This document shows positions 8,512-20,218 of a stretch of DNA of 30,786 nt, one piece after another. This stretch comes from Phaeoceros laevis (lineage: Eukaryota; Anthocerotophyta; Anthocerotopsida; Notothyladales), in assembly GCA_049999765.1 (NCBI GenBank), contig JBNGIQ010005369.1, positions 1-30,786 of the forward strand, read 5' to 3'. The position numbers and the translations under genes are program-made. The notes beneath the pieces were generated by a model. It had not been told where the DNA came from and made no database searches. It saw only the letters and a list, made by a program, of their open reading frames with translations. The number at the start of each line of letters is the position of its first letter. Positions within the stretch are counted from its first letter, which is position 1.

Positions 8512-11500
8512 ATGCTGGTGTCCCCGGTGCGATTGCGTCCTCTCCTGTCGCTCCGGTCTCGGTCTCGGCTGCGCATCCTTACCTCTTGCGACCTGGCTCG
8601 TCGGCCCGACCTACGCACGGTGCCGGACTTTTTGCTATGTTACATCAGGCGGTGTTGGTGTTTATTTCTTGAATGCTGGACGCACCTCTTGGATTGCAAA
8701 ATTGCGGTTCTCACGAGATTTCAGATGGGCTTGAGAGAAATTTTTGTCAGCTTGTGAAATTTCAAAGTTGGGGGTGATTCGCTGCTGGTTTAGTCACAGG
8801 CTTCTGTAGGACAGTCAGTGCGCAATTTTGGGCTGGTTTTGACAAGGATACGGCAATTCACAGCTTGAACTTGGAATCTGTTGTGAAGCTGCTTTGTCGA
8901 CTCATGTTTTTTGTGTGTCGGACGCTGCATTTCGGAAGCACGGGAAGTGCTGAGTGGAAAGCGAAATGTTTGTCTGCAGATGAGTTCAACACTGGAAAAG
9001 GACGATTTGGTATCCCAGCTGCTTGATGTTAAGTTGTTACGGTCGCGCGGGCTAATTGGAGGAGAATGGGCAAGTGCTCATGACGGTCGGACTTTTCCTG
9101 TGACTTCCTTTGGCCCTCCTGCATCTGGACAGGATTTGTGTGACGTCCAGACTAGCTCACCACTTCCCCAGCCTCAGTCTTTGTAGTGTTGGGTCGAAGC
9201 TCATCGGTCCTAGTAATATGAACTGCCTTCCAGGTCAATAACCCGGCAACAGGGGAGCTTATCATGGATGTACCATATATGGGAGGAGAGGAGACCAGTG
9301 CGGCCATCGATGCAGCTTATGATGCGTTACACTGTCTGTCATTTTGCTTCTGCAAGTTCGGTAGCTGGAATTGGCGTTTTATTAGTGAGTTGCCATCAAC
9401 TCTCCTTTATGGCTGATCATCTCGGTTGCAGCTTGGAGCCGAAGGACTGCTGTGGATAGAAGCAAGCTGTTGAGAAACTGGTACGCGACTTGTTCTTGAT
9501 GCAAATGTGCTGGCTTGCTTGGTTCTCCCTCTGGTACCGCTGTATTGGGTCCAGAATGTGAGGGAACTCTGCGACCGTCCTCCCTGACTCTTGTAGATTG
9601 CTACTTATCATAAGTTCCGGGTGGTGGCTCTATTTCTCTAATACAGAGCTCGTCGGCTCTATGCAGGTATAATCTGTTGATAGAACAGAAAGCTCAGCTT
9701 GCCCGACTGATGACCCTGGAGCAAGGAAAGCCGTTGACAGAGGCTCTTGGAGAGGTGTATACTAGTGTTTACAACCAATTCCGTAGTTACTTTATCGAAT
9801 ATTTGTGAAGATCCTTGCAGGTAGTTGACATGGCTCGTACTGCCAGAACGCAGGTTGTCTATGGGGCTGGGTTTGTGGAGTTCTATGCTGAAGAGGCCAA
9901 GCGTGTCTACGGTGACATCATACCATCACCGTCAAATGACAGAAGAATCTTTGTCCTTAAGCAGGTAATAATGNNNNNNNNNNNNNNNNNNNNNNNNNNN
10001 NNNNNNNNNNNNNNNNNNNNNNNNNNNNNNNNNNNNNNNNNNNNNNNNNNNNNNNNNNNNNNNNNNNNNNNNNTTGGAGTTGTTGGCACTATCACTCCTT
10101 GGAACTTCCCTCTAGCAATGATCACTCGCAAGGTACCCGGAAGAAATTGTCAAAGATTATCCTAGTCCTAGACTTTTTTTATCACCATCTAACACATTTG
10201 TCTGTTGTCTGCATACTTTTCTAGTTGACTATGTTCTCAACGGCTTGGGATGTTCTACCTGTAGGTGGCCCCTGCTCTTGCGGCTGGTTGCACCGTTGTC
10301 ATCAAGCCAGCTGAATTAACACCGTTGACAGCATTAGCTGCGGCACAGCTTGCACTTGAAGCAGGCATTCCTCCTGTACGTAACTGGATGGTTTCGTCCT
10401 AACACAACATCTGGAAAATCACTAAATCATGCTCGCAGGAGCTCCCACATTGTCTGGTCTGTCCTGGTTTTTTCTCAGTGATCAGCATAGGAAACGATGC
10501 TTGCTGCTGTAACTAATGCCATGGTTCTCAGATGTGGTTTGCGCATGCTTGCAAGCTGATCGTTATCATGGTCTGCAGGGTGTGATCAATGTAGTAATGG
10601 GCGATGCCGTAGAAATAGGCTCGGTGCTTTTGAAAAGCTCAAAGGTGTGAAGAAAATTTTGAGTTGACTTTGTACATTTGCTCATGCATCTCCAAGAGCG
10701 CATATCCACTTTTTCATGCCAAGTACCCAGAGAACACCAGTGGTTTCACAGATATGGCGAACTCACTGTCGACAATAAATAGACATGGTATAAACACATG
10801 TATTCTCATTGCAGATTCGTAAGATCTCTTTCACAGGGTCCACTTCGGTTGGGAAGTACTTGATGGCTGGTGCTGCTTCAACAGTGAAGAAGGTTAGAAG
10901 CAGAAAGTTGTTTCCTTGCATGGACATATTTAGTGATACCACCTTTTCTTGTAGTATTTTTGCAGATCCTGTAGTGCAGCACTGAGGATGTTTGTATCTT
11001 CCCCAGGTATCTCTAGAGTTGGGTGGAAATGCACCTTGCATCATCTTTGATGATGCCAATATCGATGTTGCAGTCAAGGGTGCTGTAAGTGGGCTTCTCG
11101 CTCATCTGATTGACGTTCAGAGGAACTGGCTACTGGCCTTTTGTGGCCTGCTCAAGGCACCTGCTCCTAGTGTAGCATTGACAAGAGATGGTCTTTCGTT
11201 GTCAACAGCTTGCAGCCAAGTATCGTAATTCAGGTCAAACTTGCGTCTGTGTCAACCGAATCTTGGTGCAGGATGGTATGGAAGTCTCTCCTCCTCTTCC
11301 AATGTTACCTCAGATGTTTCTCTGGCTGGTTCGGATTTTAGGTGTTTTCATGTATTCACGTTGTCTTGTTCGTGGGTCCTGATTAAAGGCATCTATGCGA
11401 GCTTTGCGACGGCATTTGTTGACGCTGTAAACAATCTAAGAGTTGGAAATGGCTTGGAAGATGGAGTAAATCAGGTTGGGGAGTCTACCATTAAAGTCAT

Positions 11501-12693
11501 TGTCTCATTCACTTCGACATCAGGTTAAGGATAGTCTGCTACCTGTGGAGTTTAGCGAGTTCTAATCCGTATACCTCTTACAGGGTCCTTTGATAAACGA
11601 GGAAGCCGTATTGAAGGTAAGATCATCCTAGAGTCTTTGATCACGAAGATCCTAAGGCGGTGACACTATCTGCAACCACCTCGTGTAACTTCGACCTTAA
11701 CATGGTAGCAAATGCTGCAGGTTGAAAAGCATTTAGAAGATGCTGTTTCCAAGGTAAAATAACTCGTCTACATCGAAGTGTGGGAAACAATCTTGAGTCT
11801 TCTTAACCATACAGCGACAGGCAGATCTTGAGGTGCATAATAACTATATGACATGTCGACATTTTGTAGGGAGCCCAAGTTCTCACTGGTGGCAAAAGGC
11901 ACAGGTTGGGGCTCACCTACTACGAGCCAACCGTTTTGGGAGACGCCACCGACAGCATGCTGATATTCAGGTAGTTCTGAAGTCTTTGGCAGTTTCATCA
12001 ACCAGGAAACCTGCATTGCTGATTGCATTGCTGATTCTTCGTTGCACATTTTCTAGGGAGGAAGTGTTTGGGCCAGTCGCACCACTCATTCGTTTTAAAA
12101 CCGAGGAAGAGGGCATCGAAATTGCAAACAACACAGAATTTGGTAAATACATCACACAAAACAAGAATTTGGTAGATACACTGCAATTATTTGGATCTAA
12201 TTTGAAATTTTGCCTTTCTTGGAATGATATACCCACTTTTCGTTGGTATAGGACTGGCAGCGTACATCTTCACAGAGAATATAACTAGAGGATGGCGAGT
12301 GGCGGAGGCTCTTGAATACGGCATGGTCGGCTTGAATGAAGGGATAATCTCCACCGAGGTTAAGCACTTCTAAACCCACGGTAGAGCACGTTATTTCTTG
12401 TAACCGGTAGTGCCTCTGATAAACTGCTTGCACGGCTTAGGTGGCCCCATTTGGAGGCGTCAAAGAATCTGGACTTGGTCGGGAGGGTTCGAAGTACGGG
12501 ATTGAGGACTACTTGGAGGTAGGTAGCGCAGCCAATACTACCGCCGAGGAGACTGGCTGCGTCTTTGACAACGGTTGACATGTTTTCTTCTAACCGTTTT
12601 TGAACACTTGGGCGTTCTGACTTGCTGATATGCTAACTTCCTCATTGTCTTTGACAGTTGAAGTACATCTGTCTAGGCCAAATGAATTCTTAG
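8512..12693 (+). CDS. ALDH5F1: Succinic semialdehyde dehydrogenase (ALDH5F type)
   Basis: Oxidises succinic semialdehyde to succinate with NAD+, the last step of the mitochondrial GABA shunt. Coding exons: 8512-8619 (inferred transit peptide), 8980-9099, 9234-9333, 9432-9480, 9667-9754, 9854-9964, one entering the N gap and ending at 10132, 10265-10375, 10579-10644, 10815-10892, 11007-11084, 11209-11275, 11389-11474, 11584-11616, 11721-11753, 11870-11970, 12057-12142, 12252-12358, 12441-12518 and 12658-12693. The product is about 532 residues, like plant SSADH. Visible motifs: [55 protein letters not shown], the general-base Glu in LELGGNAP, catalytic Cys in [18 protein letters not shown] and [18 protein letters not shown]. 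The C-x-C at the active site matches the redox-switch pair described in human SSADH. Only about four coding bases seem lost in the gap. Confidence 0.93.
9974..10073. other. Assembly gap (100 N)
   Basis: Exactly 100 N, a conventional placeholder for a gap of unknown size. It lies in an SSADH intron: the donor at 9965 is visible (CAG then GTAATA), and the exon resumes at 10074 inside the [11 protein letters not shown] segment. By comparison with the family only a Pro codon and one base of the next codon appear to be missing from the coding sequence, plus the acceptor. Confidence 0.97.
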
Positions 12694-12986
12694 CTAAGGA
12701 GTGTCAAGATGAGGTGGCCACTATACCTCCGTGGGGAGTGTCGCGAGTAGCTAAATCTTACCAGCTAGACAAATTTCCTCACCTTATCCAAATTGTCGGC
12801 CTGCGAAGTTTTGTACCCGCTTCAGAAAACATGCCACCTTGACAGCATGGTGTAAAGTTGGTGGGCAAATGCCAGGGAGGTAGTGTTAGCTGGCCTCGTA
12901 GAATTGAATACCGCATATCACAAGTTGTCATCAATCTTCCTCTTCAGGCCAAACTATATCTGCAGTTTGACCACCCATGTTGCATT
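12694..12986. other. Convergent 3' intergenic region
   Basis: Short space between the SSADH stop (12693) and the stop of the coiled-coil gene (12987), which converge. It probably holds overlapping 3' untranslated regions. I see no other feature. Confidence 0.5.
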
Positions 12987-15607
12987 CTAGACAAGGGGCT
13001 CCATAAGTTGCTCCATTTCAGCGTATCCGTCTGGTCTTCCCCTGCCTCTTAACCAAGGCCAGCACATATTGAAGCACCCGACAATCCTTGGACCCAAACC
13101 ACCCGACTTGTCCCCCTTCCGATCAGCCTCTTCCAACTGTCTTGTCATTTCTTCTATCCTCTCTCGCAGCTCAGCTGCTCTCTCATCTGCAAGAATCAGA
13201 GCCCTCTCGGCTGTATTCCGGGCATGTATGGCAGCTACCGACATCTCCTCCTTGGACCTGAGCTTGCTGCTACATTCCGTTAGCGTCAATTTCAGATCAG
13301 ACAGCTGCTGATTGAGTGCAGCCACCTGCCGTTAAGAAGACGAATGGGTTAAGAGGTGCAGATACCACTGATCTGACAAACAAAAGCCTCACACAAAAGG
13401 ATGAAGAGCACTTGTTTCTGTATCATTTTAAGATCAGCAACACAGTACCTTAGCAGTCAACCTTTCTTGCTCTTCCGCCAGAGCAGCTCCTGACGCAGCC
13501 TCCTCTTTTGCTGCCTCCCTCAACCGGGCAACCTCTTCTTCTGCTGCACTAGTATCCTCTTTGAGCCCCTTCACCTACGGTCATGGAAACCTGTTTAGTA
13601 GTGCACTGTTTGAACCTAACTAGAACCTGCCGATTTGTGATCCCACTCACTCTTGCATGCCAACATTGACCTGCTCACACACCTGATTTTGCATATCAGC
13701 TTCTCGCCTTTCAAGCTGGTGAATGTACGCTGCCCTGTCAGTAACTATTGTCTTGAAGTCATGGAGTTCCGCTCTGCAAATGGTGACCAGAATTCTTCAA
13801 CACAGCGTTGCTTCAGCTAAAGTAGCCACCAGAGCTTCCTATCTGAAGGTGATTCACGAACCGGACAATGGAATGGAAGCACTTTTGTTGCAAAAACTGT
13901 CTCAAGGAAATGTGCGACTGGTAAATTAAAGGAATGTGCGACTGGTGAATTAAAGGAAATGTGCGACTGGTAAATTACCTTAATTTCTCCACCGTGCTCT
14001 CCAGGCTCACTTTATCCTGTCTTAGTTCCTTGACCTCACTCTCAAGAGCTATCACCTTTTATTCCCAAGTCAACATCATGAACAAAAAAAACCTGGAAGT
14101 ACAGCTAGAGGTTCTGTCCTACCTGACCTTCCAATCTTCACAAAAGGAAACTGACAAGCAACAACTGATCACGCTCGTCACAAAGATAATGCCCTTCACT
14201 AGGTCTAACCTGAAACTCCTTCTCGTCCCCTTTGTCCGGCGATGTATCCTCTTTCACCTGGTCATTAGTCCTCTCAAGCTGCTCAACTAGCAGCTGGCGC
14301 TGCATCAAAGTCATCCTGAGTTCAGACAGTGCCTTCAGAACATTCTCTTTTTCTTCCAGTACAACTTTCAGCTTCTCAGCTGCTTCATACTTCTCCTCCA
14401 AAAGACCTTGCCTGGCGGTCTCTGCATCTGTTTTCATTTTCTGTAACGAAACATCCATAGTTTTCCAGCTGGTCCCAACCCTCTTGACAAGTTCTATGAG
14501 CTCCTCCGCCAACCGCTCAACCTTCAGACTGTCAGAATCTTCTGTATCCATTGCTGGTTGCGATGTTATTGTGTCCAAATCAGGCTGCATGGCGCGTACG
14601 ATCTCCAACAGTCCTTTTCTCACTCCAGCCAAGTCTAACGACTGTTGTGAGTTGAGCTCACTCTGCCTTTGAACCTCGACCTTCAAGCTCCGTAACTGCG
14701 TCTCTGTTTGCTCGAGTCTGCAACTGGCTTCAGTAAGTCTACCAGACTTCTCAAGAATGTCAGTCTCCAGCTCTTTCACTCTCCCCTCCTTCTCAGCTAC
14801 AAGGGCCCTCCATTGCTCAATTTCCTCATCTCTCCGTTCAACCTGCCCCTTGAGCTCACCCACGGACGCTTCCAACTGTGAAACCTCTATGGCCGTACTG
14901 TAACTTCGCTGTTCAAGCTGCTCATGAATCTGATCCCTGCCCTTTACCGCAGCATCTCGTTGCCTGGCGACCTCTTCGATCTGCTCCTGCAACTCGTCCC
15001 TCCTTTTCAGCGCAGCATCTCGTTGTCTGACCACTTCATCCACCACCTCCTCCATCCTCTTAGTGAACCCATATGCAATTGCGGCCAAACCAGAGTACCG
15101 AGAGGTTCTCGGAAGGCCACCAGAAAAGTTCCTAATCCCACTCACCGACGCTGTGATCTTCTCGGCGTTTGTTATGAGGAGCCGGGCAGTGGCTTCGATC
15201 TCCGCCCTTGCGGATTCCCTAGCCTTGATATTGTCGTCTCTCTGCCTCTGCATCTCTTCCTTCTGCTTGGTGGCATCTGTCTTAATTTGCAATGCCTCGT
15301 CGAGCTGCTTGCCGAGCTCTTCCTTGACTTGAAGAGCCTCATCCTTATGGCGCAGGGCTTCATCCCTTTGCTTAACCACTTCCTGTGTTAGCGCTTTGAG
15401 GCGCTCGAACTTGGAATCGAGCTCAAGCTTTGCAAATTCTGCTGCTTTTCGAGCCTGTCGCTCGGCTTCAAGGTCCCCCAGCGCCACCTTAAGGCTCTCA
15501 GAAACCGCATGAGGCGTGGGAGCGGTGAGAACCTCCGGCGCGGCCTCCAAATCGTCTTCCTCAAAATCGCTCAACACTGCTTCATCTTCCATCCCGCAGT
15601 CAACCAC
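12987..15607 (-). CDS. Long coiled-coil protein, plant-conserved, function unknown
   Basis: Five coding exons on the minus strand: 15607-14210, 14055-13979, 13773-13683, 13574-13449 and 13325-12987, giving 676 residues. After an acidic N-terminus (about 1-30), residues about 45-150 and 195-640 are heptad-rich coiled coil with repeated QRDEAL/KRRDEL/RQRDAA blocks. A non-coil island at about 165-190 (FSGGLPRTSRYSGLAAIAYG) breaks the coils and looks like a conserved landmark. The C-terminus ends in a Cys/Trp-rich patch (GCFNMCWPWLRGRGR) and an acidic-hydrophobic end (MEQLMEPLV). It recalls plant proteins annotated as paramyosin- or golgin-like, but I cannot assign a function. The Trp/Cys patch could be a membrane or lipid contact (inference). 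Met6 (15592) is an alternative start. Confidence 0.85.
13906..13980. repeat. 25-bp tandem repeat at a splice donor
   Basis: Three copies of GGAAATGTGCGACTGGTAAA plus TTAAA start at 13906, 13931 (one base shorter) and 13955. The third copy ends against exon 2 of the coiled-coil gene: the minus-strand donor (GTAATTTACCAGTCG) is part of the repeat. Only this copy has a GT at the corresponding place, so the other copies are not obvious alternative donors. Confidence 0.85.
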
Positions 15608-16234
15608 CCAGCCGGTGGCTCCAAATGCCGATCACCATACGAGGCCCATCTGTTACAGGAAGCTCTAGACACCACATGCAAGTTCCATGAATTGCACACA
15701 TGTCAGCTGGTACCTACCCCTTGGACAGAGGAGGAATATTGCGACAAATGTTCCACAACGCGGTTCCTCTCGCCATCAGCCTCCCCGTCCTTGGGAGGGG
15801 TGCTACGACTTGTTGCGAAAGGTTATGCCACAAGCTGCGCGAACGCAATTAGGGCTCATTGTACCGCTGAGTAACCTAATGCAAGCTATACTCTATGATG
15901 ATGATGACACTCCGTGATTCACCGGGAGGACAAACAATCTATAGTGCATCATACTTGTAGAGTGACGAGACACCCCTGACCGGACAAGAAATGTGGGAAC
16001 GGGATAGGAAGCCACCACTGTTTGCATATATCCATTAAATTCAAATACATCAGGCCGAACCTTGTTCTACCATCTTCAACCTTCAAAACTTAGCATCTCA
16101 ATGCGTAGAACTGCATGGATACAACCCTCAAAAACGAACTTTGACAGCGAACAGAACCAGGATGTGAGCCGGACGATACAGCAAACCTAGTAGGAACCAG
16201 CTTGTCAGTATGTCAGAAAATGCTACGAGAAATC
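15608..16234. other. Intergenic region, coiled-coil gene promoter and eIF3c 3' end
   Basis: Both flanking genes run on the minus strand: the coiled-coil gene starts at 15607 and eIF3c ends at 16235. A short ATG/GAT microsatellite (GATGATGATGATGAC) lies near 15896-15910. I see no further exon or RNA gene. Confidence 0.45.
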
Positions 16235-19200
16235 TCAGAATCGACTGCCCGTCCTGGTCAAGCTAACCATGCGGCCGCTGCCATCGGCTGGAGCGCCTCT
16301 CGTGGCAGCTGCAGAAGCGGCTGCGGATCCGGTCTGGTACGGGGTCCTACCAACACTGCTATACGCATCCTGATAACGGGTGCTCGTGTAGCCAGTAGAG
16401 AAAGCACCTCCACCCCGCCCACCAGACAGAGTAGCACGCTGATCCCTGTAGAAGTTCCCAGTTCCACCTGCTGCTGTAGTATTTGACCGCGCTTGTCCCC
16501 CACCACCTCTCCCGCCACCATAGTTCGAACGGGCCCCAGAACCACCACCACCACCACCGTATCCCCCTGCACCAACCCCATAACCACCTTGCCTGCCTTG
16601 GCCACCTCCAAAATCCCCTTGCCGTCTCCCAGAAGCTGCACCAGCGTAATCCTGCCCATCCTTCCTTCTACCACCTGAGGCTCCATCTATGCCTCCGCCT
16701 GTCCGGGCTTCGAAGGCCCTCTCATTACTGTCCACGAGGACTGTGAGTTTCTCTGCAAACTGTGCAGCCAAGGCCTGCAGCCTAGATGGTTCCACATTGT
16801 GAGTCACAATCGTCTTTGTTGGCTGGTCCCAGCTTGCATGAAGCTCCTCAGCAATCATCATCTTACTAATGATGCTGTGAACCTGCGACTCGGGTAGCTC
16901 AAAGATGGTTGTTAGCTGCTCCAGGCTGAGGGAGTCATAGCTCGAAGAGTAGGTGAATAAATATGTCCGTAGTCCTTCCTCTTGAATCTTTGTCTTCAGC
17001 ATACTCAACACATGTTCCCGCTTTGCCAGCAACTTCCACACATCTAAAGAATGAATGACCTCCACAGCTTTTTGCCAACTGCCCTTTGATAACGCTCTGG
17101 TAGCCGCCATGACATGATCTCGGACATTTTCCGGGGGGCCTGTGAAAGTCTGCCTCTCATTGATATCTAGCAGACGCCGGAAAGGCTTGCTCAATACCTT
17201 CCTCTTCACATCATGTGCATTAGCAGCCATGTTTGGCACTTCCAAAAGCATTGCACAGATGAGGTGTACAGCTTCCAGCAGCTCAAGATTGATGTGCATG
17301 TGGAACGGCATCTGCCTTCTACGCTCAAGCTTCTCCTGCAGGCCGACACAGACACCCAAAAACAATTAGCAAACGAATTTGCATCATAGGCCCAGATAGC
17401 CAAATATACTCCAGAAACAAACAGACGCACAGAGAGTAACAGAACCTGCTCGGGATTCTTCTCATGGTATCTGCTCTGGGAGACCCCCTGGGCTAGAAGC
17501 TCCTTGACTCGGCCACCAGCATAGAGTTCGGAAAGACAGCTGTGGGCATCATTGATCAGCGACGTGCGGAAAGCACAGAGTCCCAGTTGTGCCATGGCAC
17601 GATTGAAAAGAATCTGAGTCGAGATGTCCATTTGCTGGACACTGTCTTGAAGATGGCTCATCAGCAGTAGATCCCTGGCTGTGTGAAACTCTTCCGAGAT
17701 TGCATGGTGGTAAATGTCACACAACATGGCCCTTGCCTTCGTTCGCTCTTCCCCATGCTTGTATATGATGCCCACCAGCTGATCCATGATGGCTCTGCTG
17801 TTCTCAGGGAAAGTTGGTCTCCGAGACACAAGCTCTGGAGTGTTCACAAAAGAAACTGGGCCTCGAGATTCAACTATCTTGGAATCACCTACCGGTTTTG
17901 TTTCACCACCGGCAACAGCACCTTCATCTTCCAATTCGTCACCTTCTCCAACTTCTGTCTCAGCTGAGATTACCTCTGCATGTACTTGGACCTCCGCAAG
18001 CTTTCTCATCGCCTCGTATATTTCCTGGGGCTTGTAGTAGATATGCTCAACTCTCCTGAGAGCAACCCTAGATGCTGCTTTCAAGTCACCAATGCGCTCG
18101 ACATATGCTTGCACATTCTGTGCCAAAACCATGAACAAAGGTTCGTCCCTCAACCTCTCCACATAATCTTTGGTATGTGGATCTATACACTGCAGACTTT
18201 TGAACAGCTCATCGTCAATGCGCTCCAAAAAGGCAACAGCATTTCCCCACACATGAATTGGGCCCTCATGGTCTGCAGCCTTCTGCGTTTCATTCTCTGC
18301 CTCAAGTTCTGGTGTCTCATCCATGGTTATATTGGGGTACTGGTGGAGAATGTCCAGAATGACCAGAACATTCTGCACACATTTCTTCCAGACTGAGATG
18401 GGCATGTGAGTATTCAGACTGGGATTCACATCGAACTGAGCAGACACAACATGTATCAGCACCTCCAATTTCTGTGCCGGTGTCTTGGCCATCCTGGCAA
18501 GATAGGCCAACTGTTCCACTTGCTCAGCCCTGTCCGTTCCTTTTCTACCACGGGCCGCAATAATCTCTTTCAGCTTCTTGTCCACCATATCCCAAGTGAT
18601 CTCACTCGGATCCTTGTTGGTGAATCTCTTATCATTGAGCCTCTCCCACTTGCCCTTCTTGGTCTCCCATTCACCATCTTCTTCACCCTCTTTCCCTTCC
18701 TCTTCCTCGGATGAATAGCCACCTGCGATTTGGGTAGGCTCCTCATCACTGTAGTCACCAGTGGATTCCAAGTCATCGTCATCCTCGTCCTGCTCCTGTT
18801 CATCCTCAGATTCCGGCTTCAACCTGTACTTTTCTATATCCGCCTCGTACAGCTTGTTGTTCTTCTTGAGCTTCTGCTTCATGTAATTAAGCGCCTTAGA
18901 GTTGCTGGAACTCATCTTCTTCTTAGCGTCCTTGTTGGCCAGTGCCTGAGCAAGAAAATCTTCCAAAAGCACAAGGGCCTTGATATAAAGGCGCGGTATC
19001 GTCTCAGATTCAGTAACGCGGATGACTTTCTCGAGCTGCTTGTTCAGCTTGTCGAAGCTTTCTTGTAAGCTGACCCAATCGTTGATTTTCATGTGATTCT
19101 TCATCTGATCCACCGTCTGGGCCATCTCATCGAATCTCTTGTCCTTTGCTGACCGCACAACCCTACGCTGGTCTTCAGAGTCGTCGCTGTCGCTCAACCC

Positions 19201-19785
19201 ATTAAGATACCTGGAGGCGGCTCCTGTAGCTCCATCGCCACCAGTTGGTACGTCCTCTTCAACCTCACTCTCTTCCTCATCACCTTCACTTTCATCACTC
19301 TGAAACGGCTCACACCCATGTTAGGAGTCAGAAGAGTGCGCAACCATTCTTCGAAGTCCGTCCACCACATGCAGTCAGACAAGTTGTGCCCTCGAGCATA
19401 CAGATCCAAACCTAGCGTCATCCCAGAACTAGGATGCCGGCTGAGCAAGGAATGAAATCGGTGGACGACATCCAAATTGTCTAGAATCACACGCAGGAAT
19501 TGTGCCTTGGAGAGACAACAAGATGACCCAGGACTAGTAAATCCTCGACCGGTGGTTCCACATCACAGCTACGACTCAAGAGATAGATCCGAGCACAGCA
19601 GCCACAAAAACCTAGTTGAGCTCACACACAATCATCCGACCAGCATCTCTTGTATGAGCATGGTTAACCCGAACACTCCCCGAATCTGTGGCAGGTTAAA
19701 AGGGGCGACAGACATCAACGCAGCCACCCACATCAGCTACAAAACAACACCGACATACCTCGTGAGTCCAGAAACGGGACGCCAT
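16235..19785 (-). CDS. TIF3C1: Eukaryotic translation initiation factor 3 subunit c
   Basis: Core eIF3 scaffold subunit that helps load the 43S ribosomal complex and contacts eIF1 and eIF5. Three coding exons: 19785-19759 (only nine residues, MASRFWTHE), 19299-17446 and 17335-16235, giving 993 residues; Arabidopsis eIF3c is about 900. The N-terminus is acidic ([14 protein letters not shown]), followed by [15 protein letters not shown] and [20 protein letters not shown], typical of eIF3c. The middle holds [12 protein letters not shown]-like, [20 protein letters not shown] and [18 protein letters not shown]. The C-terminal PCI domain includes [36 protein letters not shown] and [21 protein letters not shown] Gly/Arg-rich tail (about 850-993) follows with [12 protein letters not shown]-type repeats and ends in [11 protein letters not shown]. 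Intron 1 (459 bases) is the longest. Confidence is very high. Confidence 0.96.
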
Positions 19786-20218
19786 GGCTGGAGCGCCCCG
19801 AAACCACGCGCGTGAGAGAATGTGCCCGAGTGCACAACAAGCGCACGAGTACGATGCAGAAGTAGACTAGGTCGACTAGGTCCGGCTCAGGTGGCCTGGA
19901 GGAGAAGCTCTAGGAAAGATGGGACCACAACGGAGAATGAGAGACGGCCGCCTCGTGAGCCCTAGGGTTTCACCTTTCGTACTGGAGGAGGTTTCACATA
20001 GGTTGGCTTGGGTTTGATTGGGATAAAAGTAAGCTCCAATCTTGTTTGCGGGCAGTACCGGGCACCGAAGGTGTGGCAGATACCAAGACCGACTGCAGTC
20101 GAGGAGGAGATTCAAGTTGGGGCCCCAGATCCCAAATATTCTGCGATTCTACAGCTGAACCGCATTTTAGCTTCGTGATATAATTAATCTGAGAAGTGTC
20201 TGGAGGAGCAACGTAAGT
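19786..20218. promoter_or_regulatory. Divergent upstream region of eIF3c and the PNGase A-like gene
   Basis: 432 bases between two diverging start codons. A telo-box, AAACCCTAG on the minus strand (within 19961-19970, CCTAGGGTTT), lies about 175 bases upstream of the eIF3c ATG. Such boxes are common in plant promoters of translation genes. An A/T-rich ATATAATTA at about 20178 lies about 40 bases before the PNGase A-like ATG and could be a TATA-type element, which is a weak inference. Confidence 0.5.
19961..19970 (-). promoter_or_regulatory. Telo-box upstream of eIF3c
   Basis: The minus strand reads AAACCCTAGG here. The AAACCCTA(A/G) telo-box is a known promoter element of plant translation-machinery genes such as eEF1A and ribosomal proteins. 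Its place about 175 bases before the eIF3c start fits that class. The match is to a short motif only. Confidence 0.5.

Noticed and set aside
8911-8979. SSADH start upstream in the same frame ([13 protein letters not shown]...)
   Set aside because: No ATG in this frame before the stop at 8884-8886, and the stretch is better explained as the end of an intron.
9815-9853. Extending the SSADH exon 5' to 9823 (adding [11 protein letters not shown])
   Set aside because: The frame is open and an acceptor exists, but family comparison needs GEV followed directly by VYGAGF; the acceptor at 9851-9853 gives that without an 11-residue insert.
14924-15391. 155-residue plus-strand frame antisense to the coiled-coil gene
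   Set aside because: A mirror of heptad-rich codons on the opposite strand (Leu-rich, low complexity) without family features.
19194-19490. 98-residue minus-strand frame in eIF3c intron 1 and the start of exon 2
   Set aside because: Its last part is the acidic eIF3c exon read in the wrong frame and the rest is intron. The in-phase join 19759/19299 reproduces the expected eIF3c N-terminus, so the frame is a shadow.
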